A DNA stretch of 64,000 nucleotides from Ruminococcus sp. (lineage in GTDB: Bacteria; Bacillota; Clostridia; Oscillospirales; Acutalibacteraceae): assembly GCA_022510945.1 (NCBI GenBank), contig JAFLSK010000002.1, positions 1-64,000 of the forward strand. The letters are read 5' to 3'. The position numbers and the translations under genes are program-made. A model generated the notes under the pieces. The model was given only the letters and a program-made list of their open reading frames with translations, made no database searches and was not told the origin of the DNA. This document shows, piece after piece, positions 47,620-57,846 of this stretch (position 1 is the first letter of the stretch; every line of letters starts with the position of its first letter).

Positions 47620-48580
47620 AAATTTATATAACCAAACTATGGACAGCATCAGAATATCCAATGAAGCTGTTGAAAACGCAATTAAAAACCTAAAACAACC
47701 TGATGCTGTCGGAAAGGTTATCAAAATGAAAAATAAAAAGCATAGATTTATCAAGCCCGTCGGTGCAGTTGCCGCCGCACTTGCTATCATAATCGGCGCA
47801 GGCATAATTTTTAACATCAACAGTATGCCGTCCGAGCAGGGAACACACAACAGCTTCTTTATCACCGCCAACGCCGCCGCTACTGATGACGAGGCTGTCA
47901 AAATCACTAAGAAATTTACCACAATCGGCACTGTAACGCCGACAATCAGTTCGTGGGCAGCTACAACTTCACTCAGCCATATTTGCGTCAGTTCGGATTT
48001 TAATTTTAACTGCGTAGGTGATAACATTGAGACTATTACTTACAGAGTCAAAAACGGCGATAATGACGGAGCAATCAGCTTGCACAAATATAACAACAAG
48101 ATAGTTGATTACGGACAGAAAAAGAAGAGCTTTCACGGTGGTAGTGAATGGAACACAGTAAGAGGAGTTTATGGCAGAAACTATTATTATGATTATGTTA
48201 CAGTCAATTATAACAATCAGCTTGATACCTACTATGACGGTTCCCGCTTAATTACTTACTATGAACCGACTTCTGTTAAAGAAGGATTATTGATGAAGAT
48301 TTTTCTGGAAGAAGTGGACGACAATTTCGACGAGACCCCCGATATGACCGCCGGAGAAGTAAAAGAAAGGGTAAATAAATTTTATCAGAATATTTTCAAG
48401 GATACAGAGGTTATCATCACAGCAACCTTTACGGACGGCTCGACAGAGAGCAAAACACTTAAACTCGGTATTGATAACATATTCATTTACGATGAAAATG
48501 GACGTGTGCATACTGACGAAACACTTTGTTACAAGAAAGACTATGATTATAAGCTAACTATGAGTGCAAAGCTAGTTTGA
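47612..48580 (+). CDS. Anti-sigma-like membrane protein (DUF4179-like)
   Basis: Same layout as 6448-7377: short N-terminus, TM, ITANAAATD..., extracellular domain; overlaps sigma gene. Confidence 0.65.
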   Translation: MDKNLYNQTMDSIRISNEAVENAIKNLKQPDAVGKVIKMKNKKHRFIKPVGAVAAALAIIIGAGIIFNINSMPSEQGTHNSFFITANAAATDDEAVKITKKFTTIGTVTPTISSWAATTSLSHICVSSDFNFNCVGDNIETITYRVKNGDNDGAISLHKYNNKIVDYGQKKKSFHGGSEWNTVRGVYGRNYYYDYVTVNYNNQLDTYYDGSRLITYYEPTSVKEGLLMKIFLEEVDDNFDETPDMTAGEVKERVNKFYQNIFKDTEVIITATFTDGSTESKTLKLGIDNIFIYDENGRVHTDETLCYKKDYDYKLTMSAKLV

Positions 48581-48610
48581 TAATCCTATAATCCATTTCC
48601 AATATATCCC

Positions 48611-48648
48611 CAACACGCCGCTCTCCTTTACGGAGGGCGGCGCGTTGA
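48611..48648 (+). terminator. Large GC-rich hairpin terminator
   Basis: CAACACGCCGC...GCGGCGCGTTG. Confidence 0.6.
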
Positions 48649-48760
48649 TATTTGTTCAGATTTCGCCTTAATTTTTCATTTTTATGTTGACATTTTTCAT
48701 TGTTTTATGTATAATCTTAAATAGCGTTTTAATATGCGTTTTTGTGATTTGGAGGTGCTT

Positions 48761-49255
48761 ATGCTTCTTCAATTAAAGGAAGTCTTTCTCAACGACGGCC
48801 ATAGGCTTAGGTTTGACTATTCCTTGCCGATGCAGGACTTTGAACTTAACGGCGATTATCCATTCAAGTCGCCCGTCAAGGTATCGTGCACGGCGGTCAA
48901 CCGAGCAGGGCTTGTGGAGTTGAGTGTAAATGCGGTTTTTGATTATACCACCCGCTGTGACCGTTGCTTTGACGAGCTCGTCGAGCATATGGACTTTACG
49001 TTCACCCACGGACTTGCCGTTTCGCTGATTGACGACGAAAATGACGACTATATTGAAACACCGGATTACACTCTTGAACTCGACGATGTCGTAATCTCCG
49101 ATATTATCCTGTACCTGCCGAGCAAAATGCTCTGTAAGGAGGATTGCAGGGGTATTTGTTTTAAATGCGGCAAAAACCTCAACCACGGCGACTGCGACTG
49201 CGATAAAACGCCCGTTGACTCAAGGCTCGAAATCCTGAAACAGCTTATTGACTAA
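48761..49255 (+). CDS. DUF177 (YceD) family protein
   Basis: TTRCDRCFDEL; CKEDCRGICFKCGKNLNHGDCDC; directly upstream of rpmF. Confidence 0.9.
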   Translation: MLLQLKEVFLNDGHRLRFDYSLPMQDFELNGDYPFKSPVKVSCTAVNRAGLVELSVNAVFDYTTRCDRCFDELVEHMDFTFTHGLAVSLIDDENDDYIETPDYTLELDDVVISDIILYLPSKMLCKEDCRGICFKCGKNLNHGDCDCDKTPVDSRLEILKQLID

Positions 49256-49282
49256 CATACAAATATCAAGGAGGAAATCAAA

Positions 49283-49480
49283 ATGGCAGTACCTACCGGT
49301 AAAACTTCACACAAAAGAAAAAGCACAAGACGTTCGGCTGTATACAAGATCGACGCTCCTGCTCTCACAACTTGCCCCAACTGCGGTGCTTTAACAGCTC
49401 CCCACAAGGCTTGCACAACTTGCGGCCAGTATAAGGGCAGACAGGTTGTTGTTAAGGACGACGCTACAGCAACAAAGTAA
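49283..49480 (+). CDS. rpmF: 50S ribosomal protein L32
   Basis: MAVPTGKTSHKRKSTRRS; CPNCGAL...HKACTTCGQYKGRQV. Confidence 0.96.
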   Translation: MAVPTGKTSHKRKSTRRSAVYKIDAPALTTCPNCGALTAPHKACTTCGQYKGRQVVVKDDATATK

Positions 49481-49481
49481 A

Positions 49482-49518
49482 AACAATGTCGGGCGGCAAA
49501 TCAGCCGCCCTATTGTTT
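49482..49518 (+). terminator. Terminator of rpmF
   Basis: AAACAATgtcGGGCGGC-aaatca-GCCGCCCtATTGTTT. Confidence 0.85.
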
Positions 49519-49546
49519 TATAAGACGATTTAAAGGAGGTACGCTG

Positions 49547-50851
49547 GTGTCCGTAACAATTAAAGATGTAGAGCGACAGAGCCGTGCCTTCAAAAAGGGC
49601 ATTGCCTCGGGCGATATTCTCGTCTCGATAAACGGCAACGATATCGTCGACGTGCTCGATTACCGCTTTTATCAGGTCAACAAAGCCATCGAACTGTGTA
49701 TTCAGAAGCCCGACGGCAGGCTAAAAAAAATTAAAATCAAAAAGCAAGAGTACGAGGAACTCGGGCTCGAGTTCGACACCTATCTTATGGACGAGCAGCA
49801 CTCCTGCCGCAACAAGTGCATTTTCTGCTTTATCGACCAGCTTCCGAGGGGAATGAGGGATACCCTGTATTTCAAGGACGATGACAGCCGACTTTCGTTT
49901 TTGTTCGGTAATTACATCACACTCACAAACCTCACCGAACACGAGATAAGCCGAATTATAAAAATGCACATCAGCCCGATTAACGTCTCCGTGCACACCA
50001 CTAACCCCGAACTGCGCTGTAAGATGATGAACAACCGCTTTGCGGGTAGCTCGCTCGACGCGCTCAGGCGCTTTGCCGAGGCGGGAATCGTTATTAACTG
50101 CCAGATAGTCGCGTGTCCCGGTATCAATGACGGCGACGAACTCAGGCGAACTCTTGACGACCTCGAAAAGCTTAACGTTGAGTGCGTTGCGGTTGTACCC
50201 GTCGGACTGACGGGCTATAGAGAGAACCTCTATCCGCTAACGCCTTATACGAAGGAGACCGCTTCTGAGGCCCTCGATATAATCGAGCAGTACGGCAAAA
50301 AATTCAAGGAAAAGTACGGCAGGCGCATAGTTTACGCGGCTGATGAGTTTTACATCAAAGCCGACCGACCTATCCCCGAGCCCGATTTTTACGAGGGCTA
50401 TCCCGCGCTCGAAAACGGAGTCGGATTAATCGCTTTGCAGAAAGAGGAAATCGAGCTTGCTCTCGAGGATAGGGAGTACGACGACTCGCTTTCGTACACC
50501 GTTTCCGCCGTATGCGGCGAGTGCCCGTACGACTACCTTGTCAAGAATCTTTCACTAATAAACAAGAAATTTCCTAACGTTAAAATAAATGTATACAAGA
50601 TAAAAAACAACTTTTTCGGCGGCGGTATAGATGTTACGGGTCTCGTCACGGGCGGCGATTTAATCGAGCAGCTGCGCGGCAAAAAACTCGGCAGCAAGCT
50701 GATTATTCCGTCCTGTATGCTCCGCTTTGAGGGAGATATTTTCCTCGATGACGTAAGCGTAGAGCAGGTCGAAAAAGAACTCAACATCAAAGTTAAAGTT
50801 ACCGATAACAGCGGCGAATCACTCGTCTCTGAACTTACTAAGGAGGACTGA
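49547..50851 (+). CDS. DUF512 family protein (PDZ plus radical-SAM-like)
   Basis: FKKGIASGDILVSINGNDIVDVLDYRFY; SCRNKCIFCFIDQLPRGMRDTLYFKDDDSRLSFLFGNYITLTN. Confidence 0.93.
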   Translation: MSVTIKDVERQSRAFKKGIASGDILVSINGNDIVDVLDYRFYQVNKAIELCIQKPDGRLKKIKIKKQEYEELGLEFDTYLMDEQHSCRNKCIFCFIDQLPRGMRDTLYFKDDDSRLSFLFGNYITLTNLTEHEISRIIKMHISPINVSVHTTNPELRCKMMNNRFAGSSLDALRRFAEAGIVINCQIVACPGINDGDELRRTLDDLEKLNVECVAVVPVGLTGYRENLYPLTPYTKETASEALDIIEQYGKKFKEKYGRRIVYAADEFYIKADRPIPEPDFYEGYPALENGVGLIALQKEEIELALEDREYDDSLSYTVSAVCGECPYDYLVKNLSLINKKFPNVKINVYKIKNNFFGGGIDVTGLVTGGDLIEQLRGKKLGSKLIIPSCMLRFEGDIFLDDVSVEQVEKELNIKVKVTDNSGESLVSELTKED

Positions 50852-50853
50852 TT

Positions 50854-52176
50854 ATGTCAAAACCTGTAATTGCCATAGTCGGCAGACCGAACGTGGGAAA
50901 ATCCACGCTCTTCAACAAGTTGATAGGACAGCGGCTCTCCATCGTAGACGACACCCCGGGCGTTACGCGCGACAGAATTTACGGCGAGTTAGAGTGGCAG
51001 AATCGCAAGGCTATCGTTATCGACACAGGCGGTATAGAGCCAAAGTCCGACGATATTATCCTAAAGCAGATGCGCCGTCAGGCTCAGCTTGCGATTGATA
51101 CCGCACAGGTTATCGTACTCGTTACCGATATGAAGGCGGGTCTGGTCGCTACAGACCTCGACGTTGCAAATATGCTTCAAAAGTCCGGAAAGCCCGTTGT
51201 GCTGTGCGTAAATAAATGCGACTCTATCGGCGAGCCCGAGCCCGAGTTCTACGAGTTTTATAACCTCGGAATCGGCGACCCTGTTCAGGTCTCCGCTGTG
51301 CACGGACACGGCACGGGCGACCTTCTCGACGAGGTGTTTGGCTATCTTCCTGCTGATGACAGCGATGAGGACGAGGACAGCGTTATCAACGTCGCCGTAA
51401 TAGGAAAGCCCAACGTCGGCAAAAGCTCGCTCATAAACTACATCACCTCCGAGGAGAGGTGCATTGTCTCGAACATCGCGGGAACAACCCGTGACAGTAT
51501 CGACACAAGCGTTGAGAATAAGTTCGGAAAGTACAACTTCATCGATACAGCTGGCATACGCCGCAAGAGCAAAATTATCGACGAAATTGAGAAATACAGT
51601 ATTATCCGCGCAAAAATGGCGATTGAGCGCAGCGACGTGTGTGTGATTATGATTGACGCCGAGGTCGGCTGTACCGAGCAGGACACGAAGGTCGCAGGAC
51701 TTGCGTTAGAGGCCGGCAAGGCGTGCGTTATCGCGGTCAATAAGTGGGACGCAATCGAGAAAAACGACAAGACGATGAACAATTTCAAAAAGCAGATTGC
51801 GACAGAGTTTGCGTTTATGTCTTGGGCTCCGACTGTGTTCATCTCCGCAAAGACAGGCCAACGAGTTGACAATCTTTTTACCCTTATTAACACGGTAGCC
51901 GCGAACAACGCTATGCGAATCCGTACGGGTACTCTCAACGAGCTGCTCGCGCAGATTACCACCCGCGTTCAGCCGCCGACCGACAAGGGCAAGCGTCTAA
52001 AGATTTTCTATATGACTCAGCCCTCCACAAAACCTCCGACATTCGTCAGCTTTTGTAACAATAAGGAACTGTTCCATTTTTCATATCAACGATATATTGA
52101 AAATCGAATCCGCGAGACCTTCGCGCTTGACGGCACTCCGATTCGTATGATTGTAAGAGAAAGGGGAGAGAAGTGA
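50854..52176 (+). CDS. der: Ribosome biogenesis GTPase Der
   Basis: Two G domains: IVGRPNVGKSTLFNK and VIGKPNVGKSSLINY. Confidence 0.97.
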   Translation: MSKPVIAIVGRPNVGKSTLFNKLIGQRLSIVDDTPGVTRDRIYGELEWQNRKAIVIDTGGIEPKSDDIILKQMRRQAQLAIDTAQVIVLVTDMKAGLVATDLDVANMLQKSGKPVVLCVNKCDSIGEPEPEFYEFYNLGIGDPVQVSAVHGHGTGDLLDEVFGYLPADDSDEDEDSVINVAVIGKPNVGKSSLINYITSEERCIVSNIAGTTRDSIDTSVENKFGKYNFIDTAGIRRKSKIIDEIEKYSIIRAKMAIERSDVCVIMIDAEVGCTEQDTKVAGLALEAGKACVIAVNKWDAIEKNDKTMNNFKKQIATEFAFMSWAPTVFISAKTGQRVDNLFTLINTVAANNAMRIRTGTLNELLAQITTRVQPPTDKGKRLKIFYMTQPSTKPPTFVSFCNNKELFHFSYQRYIENRIRETFALDGTPIRMIVRERGEK

Positions 52177-52880
52177 TGAATTTCACAGCATTTTTTATGA
52201 ATAACTGGGGTCTCATACTGATTTCGTTCGTGGTCGCGTACCTTTTAGGCAGCGTGAACACCGCCGTTATCTTTACCAATATCGCAACAAAAGGCAAGAA
52301 GGATATCCGTGAAATGGGCAGCGGCAACGCAGGTTTTACGAACGTTCTCCGCTCAGTCGGCAAAGTTCCCGCAATCCTTACCATTGTGTGTGATTTGTTG
52401 AAATCCGTAGTCGCTGTACTGCTCGGCGGTTACCTGTTCTCGCTCGCCGCGGCAGGATTGAACAATCCCGACGCTATCATCAGAATCGGAAAGTACGCTT
52501 GCGGTTTTTTTGCAATCCTCGGCCACAGCTATCCTCTTTACTTCCGCTTCAGGGGCGGTAAGGGCATCGTTTCGGCAGCGGGTATGATGCTTGTCGCGGA
52601 TTGGCGCGTATTTGTGATTATTGTTGCGACATTTTTAATTGTGTTCATTTTTACAAAGATTATATCGCTCGCAAGCATCACCTGTGCGTGTCTGTTCCCT
52701 GTGTACACATTCATAATGACCTTCTTCATCGACCAGACGCATTTTAGTTATCCTATATGGTATGTGTGGATTTGCACGGTAACTGCGGTGTTTATTGCAT
52801 TGTTCGTTATCATAAAGCACTCATCTAACATCAAGCGACTGCTCGCAGGCGAGGAAAAGAAAATCACAGCGAAAAAATAA
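52173..52880 (+). CDS. plsY: Glycerol-3-phosphate acyltransferase PlsY
   Basis: LLGSVNTAVIF, GSGNAGFTNVLRSVGK, GHSYPLYFRFRGGKGI. Confidence 0.95.
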   Translation: MMNFTAFFMNNWGLILISFVVAYLLGSVNTAVIFTNIATKGKKDIREMGSGNAGFTNVLRSVGKVPAILTIVCDLLKSVVAVLLGGYLFSLAAAGLNNPDAIIRIGKYACGFFAILGHSYPLYFRFRGGKGIVSAAGMMLVADWRVFVIIVATFLIVFIFTKIISLASITCACLFPVYTFIMTFFIDQTHFSYPIWYVWICTVTAVFIALFVIIKHSSNIKRLLAGEEKKITAKK

Positions 52881-52888
52881 GATTATTC

Positions 52889-52922
52889 ATATAGGGTTGG
52901 ATTTAAATTCCGACCCTATATT
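52889..52922 (+). terminator. Terminator of plsY
   Basis: TATAGGGTtGGA-tttaaat-TCCgACCCTATA then tttttt. Confidence 0.85.
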
Positions 52923-53019
52923 TTTTTCATAAAGTTCTTTGAGCCCTTGAATTTTGCGGAAGAAAGTATTATAATTTTACTGTAATAATATGGCGAAAAG
53001 CCAAAAATCGGAGAACGTT

Positions 53020-53358
53020 ATGGATTGTGTATTTTGTAAAATTATCGACGGCTCAATTCCGTCAAAAAAGGTTTACGAGGACGACAAAATGGTCGCTTTC
53101 TACGACCTCGAGCCGCAGGCTCCCGTTCACGTTATTATGATTCCGAAGGCGCATATAGAGAGTGCAAATGACCTCACAGCCGAAAACAGCGCATACATCG
53201 CGCACATCTTCTCAAAGGTGCCCGAGATTGCGAAGTCGCTCGGACTTAAGGACGGCTACAGAATCGTCAACAACTGCGGCCCCGACGGGGGACAGACCGT
53301 TTTCCACATTCATTTCCACCTTCTCGGCGGAAAAAAGCTTGAAACACAAATGGCATAA
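53020..53358 (+). CDS. HIT family protein
   Basis: CVFCKIIDGSIPSKKVYED; HIHFHLLGG. Confidence 0.95.
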   Translation: MDCVFCKIIDGSIPSKKVYEDDKMVAFYDLEPQAPVHVIMIPKAHIESANDLTAENSAYIAHIFSKVPEIAKSLGLKDGYRIVNNCGPDGGQTVFHIHFHLLGGKKLETQMA

Positions 53359-53372
53359 TAAAGGAGAAAACT

Positions 53373-53912
53373 ATGGGAAAGAGTTATAAAATGACAATCG
53401 CAGGTTGCGAGCGCGATCTCCCGCTCTGCGAGGTAAGCGAAAATTTAGATATCGCCGCTTTCGTTATGTTCGGCGACGTTGAGGTTACAGAGGCGTCAGC
53501 AAGAGAACTCCTAAAAATCTGCCCCGAGCACGACGTTGTTGTGACTGCTGAGGCTAAGGGTATTCCGCTCGGCTACGAAATGGCGCGTCAGGAAAAGGGC
53601 GAGTATGTTGTTGCGCGCAAGGGTCTCAAGGTTTATATGCCCGAGTATATCAACGTTGAGGTGCGCTCTATCACAACGCTGTCTCTGCAACGTCTCTATA
53701 TCGGAACGGACGATATTGAAAAAATTAAGGGCAAGAGAGTTCTTATCGTCGATGACGTTATCTCCACCGGCGAGAGCCTTGTCGCTTTGCAAAAGCTTGT
53801 TGAGAAGGCCGGCGGCAACATTGTCGGTATGGCTGCCGTGCTCGCTGAGGGCGACGCCGCTGACCGCGACGATATAATCTTCCTCGAGAAGCTCCCTGTA
53901 TTCCCCAAGTAA
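53373..53912 (+). CDS. Phosphoribosyltransferase family protein (adenine PRT-like)
   Basis: RVLIVDDVISTGESLVALQKLVEKAGG. Confidence 0.9.
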   Translation: MGKSYKMTIAGCERDLPLCEVSENLDIAAFVMFGDVEVTEASARELLKICPEHDVVVTAEAKGIPLGYEMARQEKGEYVVARKGLKVYMPEYINVEVRSITTLSLQRLYIGTDDIEKIKGKRVLIVDDVISTGESLVALQKLVEKAGGNIVGMAAVLAEGDAADRDDIIFLEKLPVFPK

Positions 53913-53924
53913 AGGACGATAAAA

Positions 53925-56150
53925 ATGACTAAACGACTGTTTGCGTACATAGGCCTGTCAATGCTTGCCGCGTTTACAGTCGTTTTTTATTTTGGACACT
54001 TAGGTGCGGCGTTTCTCGCTGTTTTTGCGGTTTCATTGATTGTTATAACGCTTGTGTTTAAATTGGGCGTAAAAAGCACAGCCATTTTAATCAGCGCGGT
54101 TTTAATCGCTTCCACTGCGTATTTCGAGGTGTATCGGTATTTCTTCGACAAGCGTAGCGAGGTCTACGAAAACCAGACGGTCGGCCTCACCGCCGTCGTC
54201 AAGGACACGCCGCATATGAGTTACGATGTATTTTATTACGAACTTGAAAGCCGCGAGGTTAACGAAAATGACGAAAAGATTAAGATACTTTTCAAATCCT
54301 CATATGATTTGAATTTAGAATACGGAGATGTGCTCACCTGTAACGCGGTGCTTACAAAATGCGACAACGACTATTACCGCTCGAAACGCTATCTGTATAT
54401 CGCGAGCGAGTCCGAGGACGGCTTTGACTATAACGTCGAAAAACCCGGGCAAAAGGGAATAGACTATATCCCGATTTTTCTGCGCGAAAGGTTTACTCAC
54501 GCAATTTCCGTGCTTATGACGGGCTACGAGGGCGAATTGTGCAACGCGATAGTTTTCGGCGATAAGTTCGGCTTGTCTAAGGATTTATACAACTCATTTA
54601 CCAATACGGGACTAAGCTACATCATTGTCGTTTCGGGTATGCATATGACGATAATCGCCGCGTTTATTCTCAAGCTGTTCAAGCCGCTTGGCAGGCGTAG
54701 GTGGGAACAGCTTGTTCGAATGACGTTTTGTATTGTTTTTATCGTGTTATATATGTTTATAACAGGCTGCTCCTCATCTGTAGTTCGTTCAGGAATTATG
54801 ACAATAATTTATGTCATCGGGTTCGGTGTAAGCCGCAGGAGCGATACATATAACCGACTCGGCTTTGCGGCGATTTTTCTGACCGCGCTCAATCCGTTAG
54901 CCGTGGGTGACGTTGGGCTGTTACTGTCGTTTGCGTCTGTAATCGGCATAGTCTATCTGCAACCTAAAATGCAGGGTTGGTTTGAAAGCAAAACTCACAT
55001 AGATGGAAAACTCTCAGAACTTGCTACTGAAAACAAAAGGTCTTTTAAAATTTCTATAAAAATTAAGTCTATAAAACTCATCAAAAATACGTTCAACACT
55101 CTATCTACCTCAACCGCGGCAGTAATCGCTATCTCCCCGATAACATTGATATGTTTCGGTGTGTGCAATCCGCTCGTTATTATCTCATCTCAATTTATCG
55201 TTCCGCTTATGCAACTTCTTATGATTTGTACTTTCCTTTCCGCGGTTCTTTGGTATTGTCCTATACTGAACTTCTTTGCATATTCGCTCTCGTTTATTGC
55301 GCATTGGATAGCGTGGTGGACGATAAAAGTCGTAAACTTTATGGCGAACTTACCCTTCGGCAGTATCTTCGCAAACCCCACCTATATGAAGTGGTGGTTT
55401 GCCGCTGTACTCCTCATTTTTGCTGCTGCGATGCTGTTCAAAAACAGGAAAAAGAGCATAAGCATCGGTATATTCATTTCCGTTGCTCTGCTTGCAGTGG
55501 GTTATCCCGTACACCTTGCGTTGACCGAAAACAATGTGACGCTCAATGTGATGAACGCAGGCAACGGCACGACCGTATGGCTCAGCAGTGCTGAGGGTAA
55601 CGACATCCTTTCCTGCGGCGGAAGTCTATCCGAGCGTTCGAGTGTTTTTGAGGAAATACGAACCACGACAAGCGGGATTGACTTTCTCCTTGTCCCTTCC
55701 GCGAACAAAAGCGAGTGCTCCTACGCCGCCGATTTTATCTCGGAATTTGACGTAAAGGGAGTTCTGTTGTATCATAGATATAACACGAGCGAGAACGCCT
55801 ATCGCCGCGCCGAAAAGCTCGACAAATTCAACGTGTTCTCTGAGAACGACCGTGTTAACGTACGGCTGTTAAACGGTTTTACCGACTATGTGGTCAACGT
55901 GAAAAATCACACATGGCAATATCTCGACTGCGGCGAAAAAACCGTGCTTATTGCGCCGAAAGGCGGTAAGCTTACGGAAATCTCTACAAGCTTTAAAAAA
56001 GCCGATATTCTTATACTCAACAGCTATATCGACAACATAGAAACACTCGACTGCGAGACGGTCATCTGGAGTAGTCATAAGCCTGTTCCGCAGGAACTCT
56101 CAGACCGTGCAATAAAAACAGACAACACATATGTTATAAGCTTGAATTAA
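53925..56150 (+). CDS. comEC: ComEC/Rec2 family competence protein
   Basis: NTGLSYIIVVSGMHMTIIAAFIL; DVGLLLSFASVIGIVYLQPK; C-terminal MBL-like region. Confidence 0.9.
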   Translation: MTKRLFAYIGLSMLAAFTVVFYFGHLGAAFLAVFAVSLIVITLVFKLGVKSTAILISAVLIASTAYFEVYRYFFDKRSEVYENQTVGLTAVVKDTPHMSYDVFYYELESREVNENDEKIKILFKSSYDLNLEYGDVLTCNAVLTKCDNDYYRSKRYLYIASESEDGFDYNVEKPGQKGIDYIPIFLRERFTHAISVLMTGYEGELCNAIVFGDKFGLSKDLYNSFTNTGLSYIIVVSGMHMTIIAAFILKLFKPLGRRRWEQLVRMTFCIVFIVLYMFITGCSSSVVRSGIMTIIYVIGFGVSRRSDTYNRLGFAAIFLTALNPLAVGDVGLLLSFASVIGIVYLQPKMQGWFESKTHIDGKLSELATENKRSFKISIKIKSIKLIKNTFNTLSTSTAAVIAISPITLICFGVCNPLVIISSQFIVPLMQLLMICTFLSAVLWYCPILNFFAYSLSFIAHWIAWWTIKVVNFMANLPFGSIFANPTYMKWWFAAVLLIFAAAMLFKNRKKSISIGIFISVALLAVGYPVHLALTENNVTLNVMNAGNGTTVWLSSAEGNDILSCGGSLSERSSVFEEIRTTTSGIDFLLVPSANKSECSYAADFISEFDVKGVLLYHRYNTSENAYRRAEKLDKFNVFSENDRVNVRLLNGFTDYVVNVKNHTWQYLDCGEKTVLIAPKGGKLTEISTSFKKADILILNSYIDNIETLDCETVIWSSHKPVPQELSDRAIKTDNTYVISLN

Positions 56151-56159
56151 GGTGGCACT

Positions 56160-57212
56160 ATGTCCGAAATAAACCGAAAAGAGCTCCGACAGCTCATTAA
56201 AAGCAGAAAATTTGATAATATCTACCTCATCTACGGCGAGGAGAAAATGTACGTCAAGACAGACACCGACTATCTCGTGACCACGCTTATGGGCAAACAG
56301 CCGCCCGAGTTCAATTACCATGCGTTCACGAAGGATCACAACCTCGACTCCATAGCCGTTGCGATTCAGGTTGTACCATTCGTCAGCGAGTACAACTGCG
56401 TTAAGGTCGCGGACTTTGACGTAAACGCTGCTACAAAGAGCGAGTTCGAGCAGCTTTTCGATATTCTCGATAATGTGCCCGACACCACCGTTTTGATTTT
56501 AACTCTGCCGACTCTCGAGCAGGATATAAAAAAGTTAGGCGCGAATTTTACTAAGCTTTTAACCTACGTCAAGAAAAACGGCACAGCATGCGCAATGAAC
56601 CGTGAGACGGATATTTCGCTTTCCAATCAGATTATCCGCTGGGCAGATAAGCGCGGCATAAAAATCGAGCGTGCCGATGCGTATATGCTTCAGGAGTACG
56701 TTGGCTTTGATCTTAACACGATAAAAAACGAGCTCGACAAGCTTTGTAACTACGTCGGCGATAACGGCGTTATTACAGGCGAGCATATCGAACTGCTCGT
56801 TTCAAAACGACTCGAAGCGAATATTTTCCAGCTTACCGACAGAATCGTCGAGCGTAAAAGCACCGAGGCATTCAATATCCTCAACGCACTGTTTTATCAG
56901 AAAGCGACGCCCGATGAAATTATCAGCATAATCAGTATGTCCTACCTCGATTTTTACAGGGTAAGGGTTGCGTCCGAATGCGGCGTTCCGCTGTCTCAGA
57001 TTGCGCAGGACTTCGGCTACGGCAGGCGCGAGTTTATTCTCAAAAAGGCAGAGTCGAAAATCCGCAGAATTTCCACCTCCGCACTGCGTGAGAGCATAAG
57101 CGAGATTACCGAAACTACTGCGAAGCTGCACAGCGTTTCCGTAGATAAGCGCGTGCTCGTCGAGATGCTCGTCGCAAAGCTTCTTATGCTCGCTGAAAAG
57201 AGGGAAGAGTAA
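56160..57212 (+). CDS. holA: DNA polymerase III subunit delta
   Basis: IYLIYGEEKMYV; LNTIKNELDKL; ANIFQLTDRIVERKSTEAFNIL. Confidence 0.92.
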   Translation: MSEINRKELRQLIKSRKFDNIYLIYGEEKMYVKTDTDYLVTTLMGKQPPEFNYHAFTKDHNLDSIAVAIQVVPFVSEYNCVKVADFDVNAATKSEFEQLFDILDNVPDTTVLILTLPTLEQDIKKLGANFTKLLTYVKKNGTACAMNRETDISLSNQIIRWADKRGIKIERADAYMLQEYVGFDLNTIKNELDKLCNYVGDNGVITGEHIELLVSKRLEANIFQLTDRIVERKSTEAFNILNALFYQKATPDEIISIISMSYLDFYRVRVASECGVPLSQIAQDFGYGRREFILKKAESKIRRISTSALRESISEITETTAKLHSVSVDKRVLVEMLVAKLLMLAEKREE

Positions 57213-57802
57213 TGCTCAGCCTCAAGGAAACGATAATCGTCGAGGGCCGCTACGACAAAATTAAGCTTAAATCAATCGTGGATACACCCGTAATCGAGAC
57301 AGGCGGTTTTCGTGTTTTTAAGGATAAGGAAAAGCAGAGCCTTATCCGCAAAATCGCCGAAAATCGCGGAATATTAATTCTTACTGACAGCGACTCCGGC
57401 GGATTTGTCATCCGCAATTTCCTGCGCGGCACAGTGCCCGAAAGTCAGATAAAGCACGCCTATATTCCTCAGCTTGAGGGCAAGGAGAAACGCAAGGCAG
57501 AAAGTTCAAAGGAAGGCTTTCTCGGTGTTGAAGGCGTGACGGATGAATTAATAATAGAGGCGATTCGCAGTAGCGGCGCGACCGTGCTCGGCGAGAGCGC
57601 TGAAAATAAAAGCGGCGAAATAACAAAGACAGATTTATACGTTCTCGGACTCTCCGGCAGGGAAAATTCCGCTAAGTTGCGCTCGGCGCTTTTAAAGGAG
57701 CTTGGTATGCCGTCATACCTCACCACCAACGCAATGCTGTCTGCACTCAACTGCTTATATTCTCTAAAGGAATTAAAATCTTTTGTTGATAAAATAGAAT
57801 AA
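57212..57802 (+). CDS. rnmV: Ribonuclease M5 (Toprim)
   Basis: IIVEGRYDKIKLKSIVD; ILTDSDSGGFVIRNFLRG. Confidence 0.92.
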   Translation: MLSLKETIIVEGRYDKIKLKSIVDTPVIETGGFRVFKDKEKQSLIRKIAENRGILILTDSDSGGFVIRNFLRGTVPESQIKHAYIPQLEGKEKRKAESSKEGFLGVEGVTDELIIEAIRSSGATVLGESAENKSGEITKTDLYVLGLSGRENSAKLRSALLKELGMPSYLTTNAMLSALNCLYSLKELKSFVDKIE

Positions 57803-57807
57803 AAAAT

Positions 57808-57844
57808 AATCACCGTCCGGATAATAAAAGATAGGACGGTGATT
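57808..57844 (+). terminator. 11-bp hairpin immediately before ATG 57847 (terminator and/or RBS-occluding)
   Basis: AATCACCGTCC...GGACGGTGATT then TT-ATG. Confidence 0.6.
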
Positions 57845-57846
57845 TT

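Noticed and set aside
52990-53019. Longer N-terminus for HIT protein (MAKSQKSENV)
   Set aside because: The ggaga RBS sits immediately before ATG 53020, which gives the usual MDCVFCKI start.
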